From Neonectria sp. B-13 (Eukaryota; Ascomycota; Sordariomycetes; Hypocreales; Nectriaceae): a stretch of DNA of 30,834 bases. The translations under genes and the position numbers were made by a program. Numbering within the stretch: position 1 is the first letter of the stretch; the number at the start of each line of letters is the position of its first letter. A model generated the notes under the pieces. The model searched no databases and was not told the DNA's origin. It was given only the letters and a program-made list of their open reading frames with translations. The stretch is from NCBI GenBank assembly GCA_002682825.1, contig NOKP01000088.1, positions 10,236 through 41,069 on the forward strand. Reading direction: 5' to 3'. Shown piece after piece: positions 10,069 to 20,231 of this stretch.

Positions 10069-11319
10069 TTAAATCGTCCACCTTGTAGGACCGTCATCCA
10101 ATTTTAGAGTCACCGCAAAGCGCCCTGTATATGGCTTGGTCCCAGCGCCCTCCTTACGGCCCTTCTTCGCAGGCGGCTTCGCTTGCATATTCAGACCCAG
10201 CGCTTTGGATCTTCGAGCTGATGCCACCAGCGTTTGGGAGGTTCCTTCCTGGAGACAGACATCTTTCTCGACTGTATTGACCAACTGCATCTCTTTCGAC
10301 AAAGCCTTGGAGCTGAAAGGAAGACCTGCATTATGATAAATCTCCTCCTCCTTGCCTGTCGTCGGCTCGCTTTGCTGTGGCTTATCGTTGCCTAATCGCT
10401 CGTATACTCTCATGAGCACGCCATGATGAAGACATTCGTGATGTATCCATTCCCCGCAAGGCTTGCTAGTACAGCCTATCAAAATCTTGTCGGGTTTTAT
10501 AGGAGTTTCGCACTTGCATATCAGTTCGACAGGCTAGAAGGTGAGCCTGGGGAAGAACAAGAGAGGTCTGGAAATCTCTTACTGAGAGTTGGACGTCAGT
10601 GTAGTCAAATGTCTGCCGCCAATACAGTCTACCTAGGTTTTTGTCATAATCTGAGTCGCTCCATTGACGAACAATTGCTGTATCAATAACACTAGTAACA
10701 TTGATGATATCCACTGGTTCTTCACTGTTAAGACTGTCTGGTGCACTCCGCCGCGTAGCAGTAGGGACACTTACTGTGATTCGATGCAATCAGCTCATCA
10801 CGACCGTGGTATGACTGACGCGCTTGAATCCTTTTGTTATCACAAACCGTTCCAGCTGGCAGCTCATCTGGCCAGTACATCCAGTCTACGCGTGCGTAGG
10901 CGTGGTGCTCATCCGCAGCCCGAATTTCCACAATCCAGGCAACCCAGGCATCCTCAAACTTCTTTATATACGAAGCTGTGCTCGTAATACCTGGCCTTAT
11001 TCACTGCCAAGCTGTGTCAATGAGTCTCTTATCTATGAGCAAACGGTTCAATACTCACGAATGAGGCACCTGGACTGAGTTGTATCTCGCCATTTGCGTT
11101 GAGGTTGAATAGTATACATGTTGAACGCATCAGCGAAGGGGAAGAGAAGAGTTTGGCTCTGTATCCCACCTTGGTCTGCTTGGCCGTCGCATTTCCTCTT
11201 TTTTTTTTTTTTGGTCGCTCAGGCCTCACCTTCCCTGGCTTGCCGCTTAACGAAATTGTGAAGGGACATTGCGCACAAGGCTTCTCCAAGACGGAATGTC
11301 TGCGCTTTCGAAAGCTCAT
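10069..11319 (-). CDS. BAH-PHD chromatin reader, frame broken at an A14 run and 3'-truncated by TAA
   Basis: BAH and PHD domains bind nucleosomes and histone tails; the same pairing occurs in fungal EPR-1, a reader of Polycomb-type marks. Exons (minus): 11319-11059, 10990-10775, 10713-10583 and 10533-10069. Introns are 68, 61 and 49 nt, with GTGAGT, GTAAGT and GTAAGA donors. BAH features are WVAWIVEIRAADEHHAYARV, DWMYWPDELPAG and ELIASNH/MDIINV (the Met is split by intron 2), then LYWRQ. PHD ligands in exon 4 are CKC, GC, PC, HH and EC, with GEWIHHECL. The ATG at 11319 opens the frame, but the run of 14 A (11199-11212 on plus) leaves exon 1 out of phase; one more A would join it to the frame reading YTIQPQRKW, which meets exon 2 in phase. 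A TAA at 10069-10071 precedes 27 further codons ending in C-x2-C (CLFC) and a stop at 9985-9987. The N-terminus is Lys-rich. This is a degraded or switchable gene, or a sequence error. Confidence 0.78.
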
Positions 11320-13159
11320 TGTCCGTCTCGATATTGGGCTAGAGGAACGTAAACACAAAACTAGGATTCGCTGTGGGAGATGGCACAAAATAGGACGAGG
11401 TCTTGCATCACCTCATCAGAAGACAGCTCCATGCTTTAAACAGAGCCCAAACTTATCAGTGAATGACACACAGCAATCTGCAATGTCCTATGAAAAGGTA
11501 AAATGATATTTTCCCATGTCGCAAAGTTCAGGGCAGGTCCAACGCGCTTCACGTGTATCACGTATGAATTAAGCCCGTGCTCAAAGCGTGATGGGCTAGT
11601 TCCAATAAGGCTTCGATCCGACGGAGCTTTCACCGACCACCAGGAAGCAGTCAAGTGGACCAAACAGGGGAGACAAATGGATGGCTGCGATTCCCGGGAA
11701 GGAAAGCTCCTGTAGTGAGGATGCCCCCCAAAGGGCCCTGGGGTGGTCTCGGGATTCGGACAGTGACCCGCAGTTTGCTACTGGAGAGATGAATTATGGA
11801 GGGAGACAGGTAGGGATAGCGCATACGGAGTTCCCCCAAGGGTTTCGCCGTTGTTGACCATTAAAACGGCAAACGTAGTAATCAGACAGTCAATCGCAGT
11901 GGGATAAGAAGTGTCATTTGGAACACGCCACGGCAACAATGTCCGGGCTTAGCCATTTCAAGTGCCCTTGCAGCCATTCATAAGAGATAAATGCAGAGCA
12001 ACTGGACTTTGATGAATCCAGATGAGCTCTCAAGCGCGAAGGCAGTCACGCCGCTATGCATCTCACAAAGATAATCAATCATCCACGCCGACTCTACTAC
12101 AGTGCTGCTCCTGTCGCAATCTGCTTTTGGGCTCTCAGAGGATACGGCTGTCGGGGCAGCAGCCTGTTTTGTGCCACGTCCAGCGTGTTTCGCGTCCACA
12201 ACGCGCAAATGCCCTGGAGTAGAGGAACGTGGAGAAGCCGGGAACTCCGGTATTCAGTACGCCATCACTCCTCTAGCTAAGGGGTTGAGCCAAGAGTGAG
12301 TGGAATTGCCTTTGTGACGGATGAGCCCCTTGACTACTACCCCGCCCATAACAAGCCGGCCAGCCTAGCACGAGGCTCTCAGGTGTAGTACTCTCTCTAC
12401 ATGATACTATACTACCTCAAATACTGTGGTCACTGCACATTGTCATACTCTGGTAGACGTCAAGAAGGAGCTCGACATATGACTCCAGCAGTGGTACACT
12501 GTGAAATACCCTCTCCTATGTCTATATGCTACATGGGATTACGTTTCTGGTTCGAGATGGGTGAACCGATAACTCCGCGGCGAATGTTCTTATCATCAGA
12601 ACATGGCTGCCTCCGCTGACACAACACCAGCAGCAATCTTAGAGGGTGCGATCGTCGCGTGGCAACTAAGGCGGTACTGACCCCGCACTTTGCTTCGCCT
12701 TCGGGCGGCAATTAGATTGTCCATACCATCTTCGACCGGATTGTTTTTCTGTCCCATGTCTCAAAGCATTGCACCGCACAAGCCCTCTGCCATACATCAT
12801 TGTAAGGGCTAGGCTGGCGCCTCGGGTTCTAGTTAGGCCTAGGACTCATAGCCATCTTCTAACAATTCTGGGCCCTATTATAATTACCACTAGCAGAGTC
12901 GCCTATGGGGCAACAGGACGTGCTAAGTTATGTTCTCTAATGTCTACGGCTGCGTGGTGGCATCAGCTCAAAGGCGTGATATGTCGGGCTTATCGCCGGT
13001 CAGTAAGATATACCTACGCATTAGTAAAGCCGCGATATCAGCCACTCTTTTGAGGGCACCGGGAAGAGATCCATGGCGCGCAGCTGCGTAATGCGGCCTC
13101 AAGTGGTCCCGGTCGGTCGAGGAGTGTTTAGGCAACCTTCGGCTGGCCGACCCTGGCTG
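11320..13159. other. No supported gene
   Basis: Only short, overlapping frames on both strands, without recognisable domains or coherent splice signals. The first few hundred bases upstream of 11319 would hold the promoter of the BAH-PHD gene. A plus frame at 12022-12222 has a C-x2-C pair but nothing else that supports a zinc-finger call. Confidence 0.4.
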
Positions 13160-13752
13160 ATTAAGAAGAAGAACAAGAAGCGGAGAGTAAGAAAAGAGAA
13201 CAGGCACACGAGTGTGGTCTAGGATAGCCTCGCTTAGTAGCGAGGGCAAATCCTTTCGAAGAAAGCGCTTGTTTTTGCCATTTCGACGAACTTGTTGAGG
13301 TCCCGTGGAGGGATCTTGCTGCAAGCAGATGGTGCAAGGCTACGCGTGGGAGTAAGAGCTCCAGCGAACAGCTTGTTGTTGCCATGAGATTAAGTCTTTT
13401 ATACTGCTCGGGAACGGACATGTCCCACCAAGTTCCAAAAGCGTCCTTTGGCTTTTACCCCGCGATTTTCGCAAATATGCCAGCGTCGGCCGGGCCTCTG
13501 CTGGCTCGGGCTGAGAGCATCCCGCTTTAGCTAAGGCGTCGGCGTACTCATTGCCAGGGATATTCGTGTGACCAGGTACCCAGTGTATCTGCGTGTCTCC
13601 GTGTGATGCAGCCAGAGCCTAGAATTCGAGGAAGACCTCTAGAGAAGAATCGGCTGGATTGCCTCGCTCAGCGTTAAAGACCTCAGCCGGTCCGGGGCGA
13701 TCTGAGCCGTTCAGTACTGAGCGACTGTTAGTATGGACAGTGAAGCCATAGC
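13160..13752 (-). pseudogene. Tad-like LINE RNase H relic
   Basis: On the minus strand from 13750 the translation begins YGFTVHTNSRSVLNGSDRPG and continues to IHWVPGHTNIPGNEYADALA. This is the C-terminal half of the RNase H domain found in Tad1-clade non-LTR retrotransposons (WVPGH and the final N-x-x-AD block). A downstream part in a second frame reads PEQYKRLNLMATTSCSLELL, then LHHLLAARSLHG, also typical of these elements. The copy is broken by a TAG at 13619-13621, a frameshift near 13425-13440, and an apparent internal deletion, since the middle of the RNase H domain is missing. No reverse transcriptase or endonuclease sequence is present, so this is an isolated 3' fragment. Confidence 0.82.
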
Positions 13753-14800
13753 TGGCAGCTGTCTAAATATGCGATTGAGTTGAGTGGGCCATGGTTCGTG
13801 TGGGTGAGTCTTCGGAGATGATATGCGACGGCCTGCACTTTGGCAGTCCATTTTCGGAGTCTTAATCGGAGCAATCCTAGTCAGTTACATCAAGTCCTTG
13901 CAAATCGGGATCATCGGTCGACAGCATCCTCGGTATCATGTGAATTATAGGCTGGGGTTCGACAAAAGGTGTTGAGACAATTACTGAGCGGTTTTATTTT
14001 TACACAGGGCTAATCCACTCTGGAAAGGGGAGATTCAAACGAGAACCTTTTCTGGAGAAGGTTTACGAAAGCAACATCTTAGTTAACTTGAAATTTGCAT
14101 CGATGAGGGTATAGCGTCATTGGAGGCCCAACTAAGCTTTTGCCATGCCTGAAATCCAATGCAGTTACTTTCGACAGCCGCGAGCCAAATTCTAGAGGTA
14201 ATTGGAATGTTTCTAATAAAGGCTGCTCCATGACAATGAAAGCCATCCCACAAATGCCTCACGCTGCTGCCTGCTCTGGTGGGCGGCGATCCTGACATGG
14301 TCGGGGATCCCCGAGAAAGTCTGTCAGTCGAGGGAGGTTCAGTATGAATATTCTGCCGATAGATGCGGATATCAGGGACCGGGGAGAGGTTATAGGACAT
14401 TATCCTGCCGATGACATGATCGATTATACAGGAAGGGATTCTACCAGGACCAAGAGGCTGAAACTTTAAATAGTTTAGCGTATTTTTAGGCCCAACGAGG
14501 TCTGTCCCCGAAGGCGGAATAACCTTCACATTATAACACAGACGTCACTAAAAGTGACGCGTGCTTTCGAGACTTTCCGAGGTTGCTTTATGGCGTTCAT
14601 GCGGGGATCTGACCAATAGTGAGCAGTTGATTACCAGTCAGAAAGCACATTACCTGCAAGTAGAGCCCTCATTTTTGAGGAAGCCCGATTGTCATGATTC
14701 TGTATCCAGACTTTGTGTCAAAGCCGAAATAATTCGTAATTACTTGTGTTATATTTCTAGTTGTATTGACAGCTATTGTCATCTAGCTCCCGGCGCAAAC
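13753..14800. other. No supported gene
   Basis: A minus frame of 148 codons at 14083-14529 starts at GTG and has no motif I recognise. A small inverted repeat (AACCTT/AAGGTT) lies near 14045-14065. There is otherwise nothing to report. Confidence 0.35.
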
Positions 14801-16238
14801 ATGCCCATTAGTTTGGAAAGCAAGGAAAGAGGGTCCATATCCCTCCTTCAGAATGGCGAGCTAGGTAGTATGGACGGGGACAAAGACCGCAGGCCGGAGC
14901 ACTCGTCAGATTCTTTTCGCTCCCTTTGAGTGCCATGCAACTGACGATGTGTTAGACCTTATGCAAGCGAAGTCTGCGCGGTATACTTTCAAGGAAATGG
15001 GACTCTCTACATTCCTCGTGCACTCCTGCATCAGAGCGCAGAGCTCGCTTCCCGAGACATGGCGACAGGCTGTCGTTCTTCGTCTTTCCGCGAACTTCAT
15101 TTGGACGATATCGCCTACGACACTGGTCATGTTCTTATCCACTTCTTGGCTACCGGCAGCTATCAGTGCCTGAAGCCGCAGGGAGAGACTACGACCAAGA
15201 GGTATGCAATCGAGTTTGCAACTGTGCTTCGCACGTACGTTGCGGCCGAATCCCTTCAATTGCCGTCTCTTCGTGATCTGGCAAGAAGACAAATGATCAA
15301 ACTGGGCGATAAGTTGAGCTTACCTTTTTTGATTGATATCATGGAAGAGTCACGGTTATCTTTGAGCACTCTGCCGGGAATAGTCGTGTATATTGAGCCT
15401 CGCATTCTCGCATTTACGGAAAGTGTTACCCGTTCAACTGTGGAGCAGGCACTCTCTGAGATTGGAACTCCCAATACCCTCAGCAAGGTACTTCTGAAGA
15501 CCATGTTGCTGCTTCAAACTTCGGAAGTGCCTGGAAGGGGTGAATCGCTTCAACAAAATGAACTAGTGGAAATCCTCCGGGTCATCACCGATAGCAGGCC
15601 CGGAGCTCCTGCTCCGAGAAACGAGGTTTTGGATTTGAATCGAGCTATGAAGGAAGCTGAGGAGCAAGCGGCTCAGGATGCTAAAGAACAAGCTGCCAAG
15701 GACGCGAAAGAAGCTGCTGTAGCACAAAGAGTTGCTGCTGCCCAGGTGGCTGAAGCTGAAGCGGTCCGTGAAGAGGACGAAATTGCTTTGTTAATAGCAA
15801 AAAAGGCAAGTGGCCAAAAAATGATCAAACAAGGCTTTCCATACTCGAGGAGAACGCCCCTGAGAGAGCCGAAGCTCGAGCTGCTCGTGAAGTTGCAGAA
15901 TCAGAGGCAACCCACGTTTCCAATGTCCCCGCTGTAGACAAAGTCACATCGGCAGAGCGATCATTTGTATTCCCAACACCAGAGGGTGAGTGGCACAGCA
16001 TTGGAACATATCATCCTCAACTGGCCAGCTAATCGTGGAGATTACTATAGATAGCCAGGCTTCAGTGAGGTCGTCAGCTGATAGAGGAATCTCGGATCCC
16101 GATCTGCCCCAAGCCATAGGAGGAGGCCTAAGCTTTCCGGAGCCGGCATCCTCGGAGAACTCTATATTGAATGACTATAGCTGGCAATACGTCCGACTTT
16201 CCCCCTCTTCGCCACTCTCTGACGATCTCAGCTCATGA
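14801..16238 (+). pseudogene. Fungal BTB/POZ-domain protein with several frame breaks and one intron
   Basis: BTB domains mediate dimerisation and often link targets to cullin-3 ligases. The core is clear in the frame at 15059-15937: FRELHLDDIAYDTGHVLIHF, then LATGSYQCLKPQG, YAAE/VAAESLQLPSLRDLA and a helical ARRQMIKLGDKL region, followed by an Ala/Glu-rich coiled-coil stretch (about 15640-15790). The N-terminal BTB part (ARYTFKEMGLSTFLVHS, about 14975-15030) lies in a second frame, and a possible start (ATG 14801) lies in the first frame, so two shifts are needed near 14925 and 15050. A third shift falls in an A6 run (15799-15804), after which the tail reads LEENAPERAEARAAREVAES. That tail enters an intron at 15986-16050 (GTGAGT, GCTAAT, TATAG) and resumes in phase to a TGA at 16236-16238. 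The good splice site and open tail suggest recent damage or sequence error rather than old decay. Confidence 0.72.
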
Positions 16239-17782
16239 AGCTATTCACAAGAAACATATCTAGGGGGCGTTGATTATAGAATATACGCGTATGGTGCAAA
16301 CGCTGAGAGTTACATCGCCACGCAGCCTGCGGAGCGATGAATCTTGCCTAAACGATGGTGAAGCTGCATGGACGACTTTTATCTTTTTACTGTCCCAAGT
16401 CTGCTACCCGTCGATCGCATTGAGGCGCAACCCGTAGACCGAAAGCCAAGCGCTTCTCATCTGTATTAAGTGATATATCCGGTATAGAAACTCGCCCGTA
16501 GTTACGAGAGGTGATCATTCCCTCGAGTGGCTGTTTCTTGGACGGCGGGCGATGCTAAGGGAAGAATATGCTCGAAGCGGGAGGCCATCTTGAGGAAGAA
16601 ACCCTAGGGCCTGGCCTGATAGATGTAGTGTGTAAGGCCTGGGGTGAGGGAAAGTGCGGGAAGACTGTGAGGACCCATGCATATCACTAAAGTGTATCAG
16701 CAGCGTAGAGCTAGACTGGCCGCCAGTCGGAGACTTTGTACATAATTTCAAGCTCAGCCCAAACCGAGTTCCATTAGCTCCTCAGCGGGCCAATTGGTAG
16801 GCGAGATCACTTCGGTAGTCGTGATCCCTTCCTCGCCCTCTTCCTTGTCCCATCTAGGCCACCTACGCCGCGTCGACCAAGTGCAACCCAACCTCATTGC
16901 CGTGAGCAAGTACTTCTCAAGCTTTAAAGTACTAGGGGGGGTGCAAGTCGCCCATGCCCGCCACTCGTACCTTCTGGACGGGGGGCCCGTTGACTGGCAA
17001 AAGTCGGCAGCGCGAGTAAACCAGGTTGGAGCGGCGCTTCTTCTCGTCTCGTAAATCAGTTGGGGATTATCTCATCGCTGAGGGTGATGTTATGCGTCGT
17101 TGGGATGAATGGAAATGAAGATAGAACGGATGCTCGGCTGGTGGGGCGAGGGTGTTAAGGCACCGGTTAAATCTAAACCAGATTGAACATTAGTGAGTCG
17201 AAGTCGATGCGCTAATCTTTATTCAGAACTCAGCGCTAACTTGGACGTGATGTTGGGTGACAGATCCCTTTGATTGTCGGAAGGCAACACTTGTGTCACG
17301 AGCAGGGGCCCAACCAATTGGAGTAAAGCAAATCAAATGTACATTTATCACCATCTAAATTTGCTAGTGTTATAAGTCTCGGCGACTGACATGTCTACAT
17401 GGAACTACATTACACTCCCATAACAATATGGTTGTTTTCGCCGGTGCTTGAAGTCACTCCATGTACCTTAGGCTTGGACGGGGTTATGTGGGGCGCGGTA
17501 CGTAGGTGTATCTTATGACAGTCAACGGGGTAGGCGGTGTGTGGTGGCAAAATCCTTGTTGCTCCGGGAAACCGAGTCTAAAAAAGATGACGACACCAGA
17601 CGTGTGAACGAGGACACTACCACGAGAACGCCAATCCCTGGCAATAAATTCACGAAGCAATCCCCTCAACTCCATACCCGCGCGCGCTCTACTCAACCGC
17701 CACGTTACGCATAGGCCACCTTTTACAAGATAACTGTCACGTCAATCGAAACTAGAGAGTCAGGCCGAAACCCGTTCAGGCC
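16239..17782. other. Mostly non-coding; promoter side of the 17783 gene
   Basis: No gene is supported except a doubtful Copia-like fragment at about 16794-17054. The last 80 nt lead into a good start context (GCCATGCC) at 17783. Confidence 0.35.
16794..17054 (+). pseudogene. Possible Copia-type RNase H fragment (weak)
   Basis: A short open frame ends with ARHSYLLDGGPVDWQKSA followed by VNQVGAALLLVS. In Copia retrotransposons the RNase H domain has a similar run: a Ser-rich segment, GYxFxLxGGPxxW, Lys/Gln, then a Thr/Ser-rich segment ending in a L-x-LS block. The match covers about 35 residues and the catalytic acidic residues cannot be placed, so chance similarity is possible. Confidence 0.25.
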
Positions 17783-19337
17783 ATGCCAGCGCCTAACGAC
17801 GGTCTTCCCGACTTGAGATATTACGTCCAGCGGTGGCTAGATGAGGCGATCCTGGACCAGCCAGTTCCGACCGGTGCAAAAGACTTTGACGCGCCGAATT
17901 CTCATATCCATTCTATTTTGAAAGTGCCATCCGACATGGTCACGCCGCCGCCGTCGACTCCGCCCTCGCGCATCAGGTCAGGTTCACCCCGAAAGAGACA
18001 ACGACCCGATCACCGGCAGGAGGAAGGGGAGGGGACTGACAATGGAGATGAATTGAGTCACCTTGAAGAAGACCCGGACAAGACGCCGAGCGCGTCATCG
18101 TCTTCGGTCTTATCGGTCGTATCACGCAGAATCCCACTTAGGAGCGTCCCTCTCGTCCAATCATCTCCTTCTATATCGCAGTCATCTACGTCGCAAACAT
18201 CCTCAATAAGAAAGTCAACACGCCGTTCAGCCAGCCCTGTGAAAACCTTCACCTTACAGATGCTCCGAAAGCCGGTCGAATTCGCCGAGTTTGCTGATGA
18301 TGCCGACGCACAGCTTCCTATCGAGATCCGACAGCTCTACAGAGATATCTATGACTTGGCCGTCGATCGAGAAAGATTTATACCCAAAGGACTTAAGAAG
18401 GCTGTTCAAGGGCTTGTCCCAGGCGTCAAAGCGCGTTACTTCTCCGAGCAAGACGAACCATACGACTCATCAACAGCCTCGCGTGAGCTCGAGACACTGC
18501 TGGAGATCAAAGCCGACGCCCAGTTCTGCCGCTCGAGCAACGCATCAGAAGCGGCTTGGAATTCTGATGTGCACTCGCCCCTCCTCAAAATCGCCCTCAA
18601 GCCCTCCAAGAAACCTCTCCTCCGCCGTCATGTCCTTACATCCTCCCGCATCAGCCCTGCCTTCATTCCTCCGATGCAAGAGGGTTCGTGCTACGACGTC
18701 GCCGGCTCTAAGATGGTCGACTACGGTATTGCTCTCCACCCAGAAGACGGTGATCCTCTGGACCTCTCTATTCGTCGTGCCCTCGCACACCTCCCCGTCC
18801 ATTCCCATCACCTCAACCAGACGGCCTACGACCCTATCCGTTTCGCTGCCAATGCCGTGTCCATTGAGACAAAAACAGGTGCCAATGGTCTACAGGAGGC
18901 AAGGCTACAAGTTGGAATCTGGATAGCTGCTTGGTACACGCGAATGCAGCAACTTCTGCGACGAACAATAGCACAAGAAGAGGAGATACAGGACAAGAAG
19001 AACGATCAAGAGGATGGGGAAACAAGTGGCAAGACAGAACTACTCATCCCGGTTCCGGTCGTCATCGTTATTGAGCACGAATGGAAGCTATTCTTTGCAT
19101 GCGACTGCGGGAATAAGATTGTAAGTCTCCTGTCTTGCCATCTTTTTTATTCTGGCGTGGTGTGGCTTGACCCTATCGAAGTACTTACATCGTGGATCTC
19201 AGGACATTATTGGACACATCAGTATCGGAGATACGAAGAGCCTTGACGGTCTTCTCATCATCGTCGCCGTCATTCGCCGCCTCGCGACTTGGATTCAGGG
19301 CGACTTTCGCACTTGGCTTGAGAAAGTCCTTACTTGA
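17783..19337 (+). CDS. Fungal PD-(D/E)XK nuclease-like protein
   Basis: Two exons, 17783-19120 and 19203-19337, encode 490 residues. The 82-nt intron (GTAAGT...CTCAG) joins in phase 0, and the second exon gives a well-formed ending (IGDTKSLDGLL, then TWIQGDFRTWLEKVL). Residues 1-165 are low complexity, with an NLS-like SPRKRQRP at 68-75 and Ser-rich stretches. The conserved domain follows: helix EIRQLYRDIYDLA (181-193), AAWNSDVHSPLLKIAL (257-272), MVDYGIAL (311-318), VSIETKT (359-365) and EARLQVGIWIAAWY (372-385). D313 and E362-x-K364 are placed as in a PD-(D/E)XK core, and Q376 on the following helix fits the usual motif. This family is widespread in filamentous fungi, often in accessory regions, and its function is unknown. 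No frame damage is seen, unlike most neighbours. Confidence 0.85.
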
Positions 19338-19841
19338 CTGCAAGCAAACCCTGATAAGTAGAAAATTAGAAGGCGTTATTTTTCTGATGAGACCTGACAC
19401 GATTGTGACCCAAGCAGCTCATGGAATTGGACATGAGCTGCTCTTCTTTTGCCTCCTCTAAGATCCTGGTAACGAGCCTGCCCTCACTAGCCAGGTTCTC
19501 ACTCTTCGCCAACCCTGAATCTTGACGGACCACTTCCACTACGACCGGTTGTTATTTGAACCACAGTTGTGCCATAGACAATAAGTTGAAGAGGTCAACA
19601 CGATAAAAATGTAATTACTCAGACAAAAAGCAGGAGGGCACTGGAAATGACTACAACGCATCAATGTATTGTCGACAGAAAAGGTCGAATGACGCCAAAG
19701 CCGCTTCAATCGTTCAGGCACGCCCTCGTAAGTTAAACCCTGGATCACCCTGAAAAGTGTCGTTTCATTTGATTGTAATCGTGTCTAGCACCCAATGGGG
19801 GTCAATTAAGCAGTGGACAAAAGCAAAAAAGTGTGCTTTGA
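19338..19841. other. Intergenic, no gene seen
   Basis: Short frames only. A TGA at 19839-19841 bounds the open frame of the next relic. Confidence 0.35.
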
Positions 19842-20231
19842 GGCAAAAAACCTCAACGCATAAGGGGTAAGTATCCCGCTGTCCGTCAAGTCTATGATGC
19901 TGATCGACTCCAGCACTTACCGGCAAGTTATCGTCATGCATTAGCTACCTACCGTGCTCCCCAGGTGGAGGATCGTCTGCTCGAGACCCCTAGCTATCGG
20001 AGCCAACTACGTATGTCCTATTTCTTACCACCGCAAGGTTTGCAGCAACTGTAGGACAACATTCTCGCAGCGACACGCCAACCAGGATCGCAGGACTTTC
20101 GCGATCCAGAGCTCTTCGTGGAGGCAAAAGGCACCAAACTTCTGTTCAAATATCCTGACGCGCCATCTGATCTGCTGGTGCGGCGGCTGAAGGGTAGGCA
20201 GGGGCATAGTAGGGCTGGAAGTAAGTTATAG
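19842..20231 (+). pseudogene. Relic of an unidentified fungal protein, one internal TAG
   Basis: One frame stays open from 19842 to a stop at 20229-20231 except for a single TAG at 20052-20054. It reads RIRGKYPAVRQVYDADRLQH, then SYRHALATYRAPQVEDRLLE, SYFLPPQGLQQL, stop, DNILAATRQPG, DFRDPELFVEAKGTKLLFKY. The stop lies where a Trp is likely (LQQL-W-DNIL), and TGG to TAG fits CpA-to-TpA change on the opposite strand. The style, including the DPELF and AKGTKL runs, recalls large hypothetical proteins that recur in filamentous fungi, but I cannot name a family or function. No ATG start is visible, so only an internal segment is preserved. Confidence 0.5.

Noticed and set aside
12022..12222. Short frame with C-x2-C that could suggest a Zn2Cys6 regulator
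   Set aside because: Only two of six required cysteines are in place and there is no downstream domain.
14020..14060. TTTGAAT-like loop that resembles a tRNA T-arm
   Set aside because: The flanking bases do not form a T-stem on either strand, and no A-box or acceptor stem is visible.
14083..14529. 148-codon minus frame
   Set aside because: GTG start, no motif, no splice support. Probably a chance open frame.
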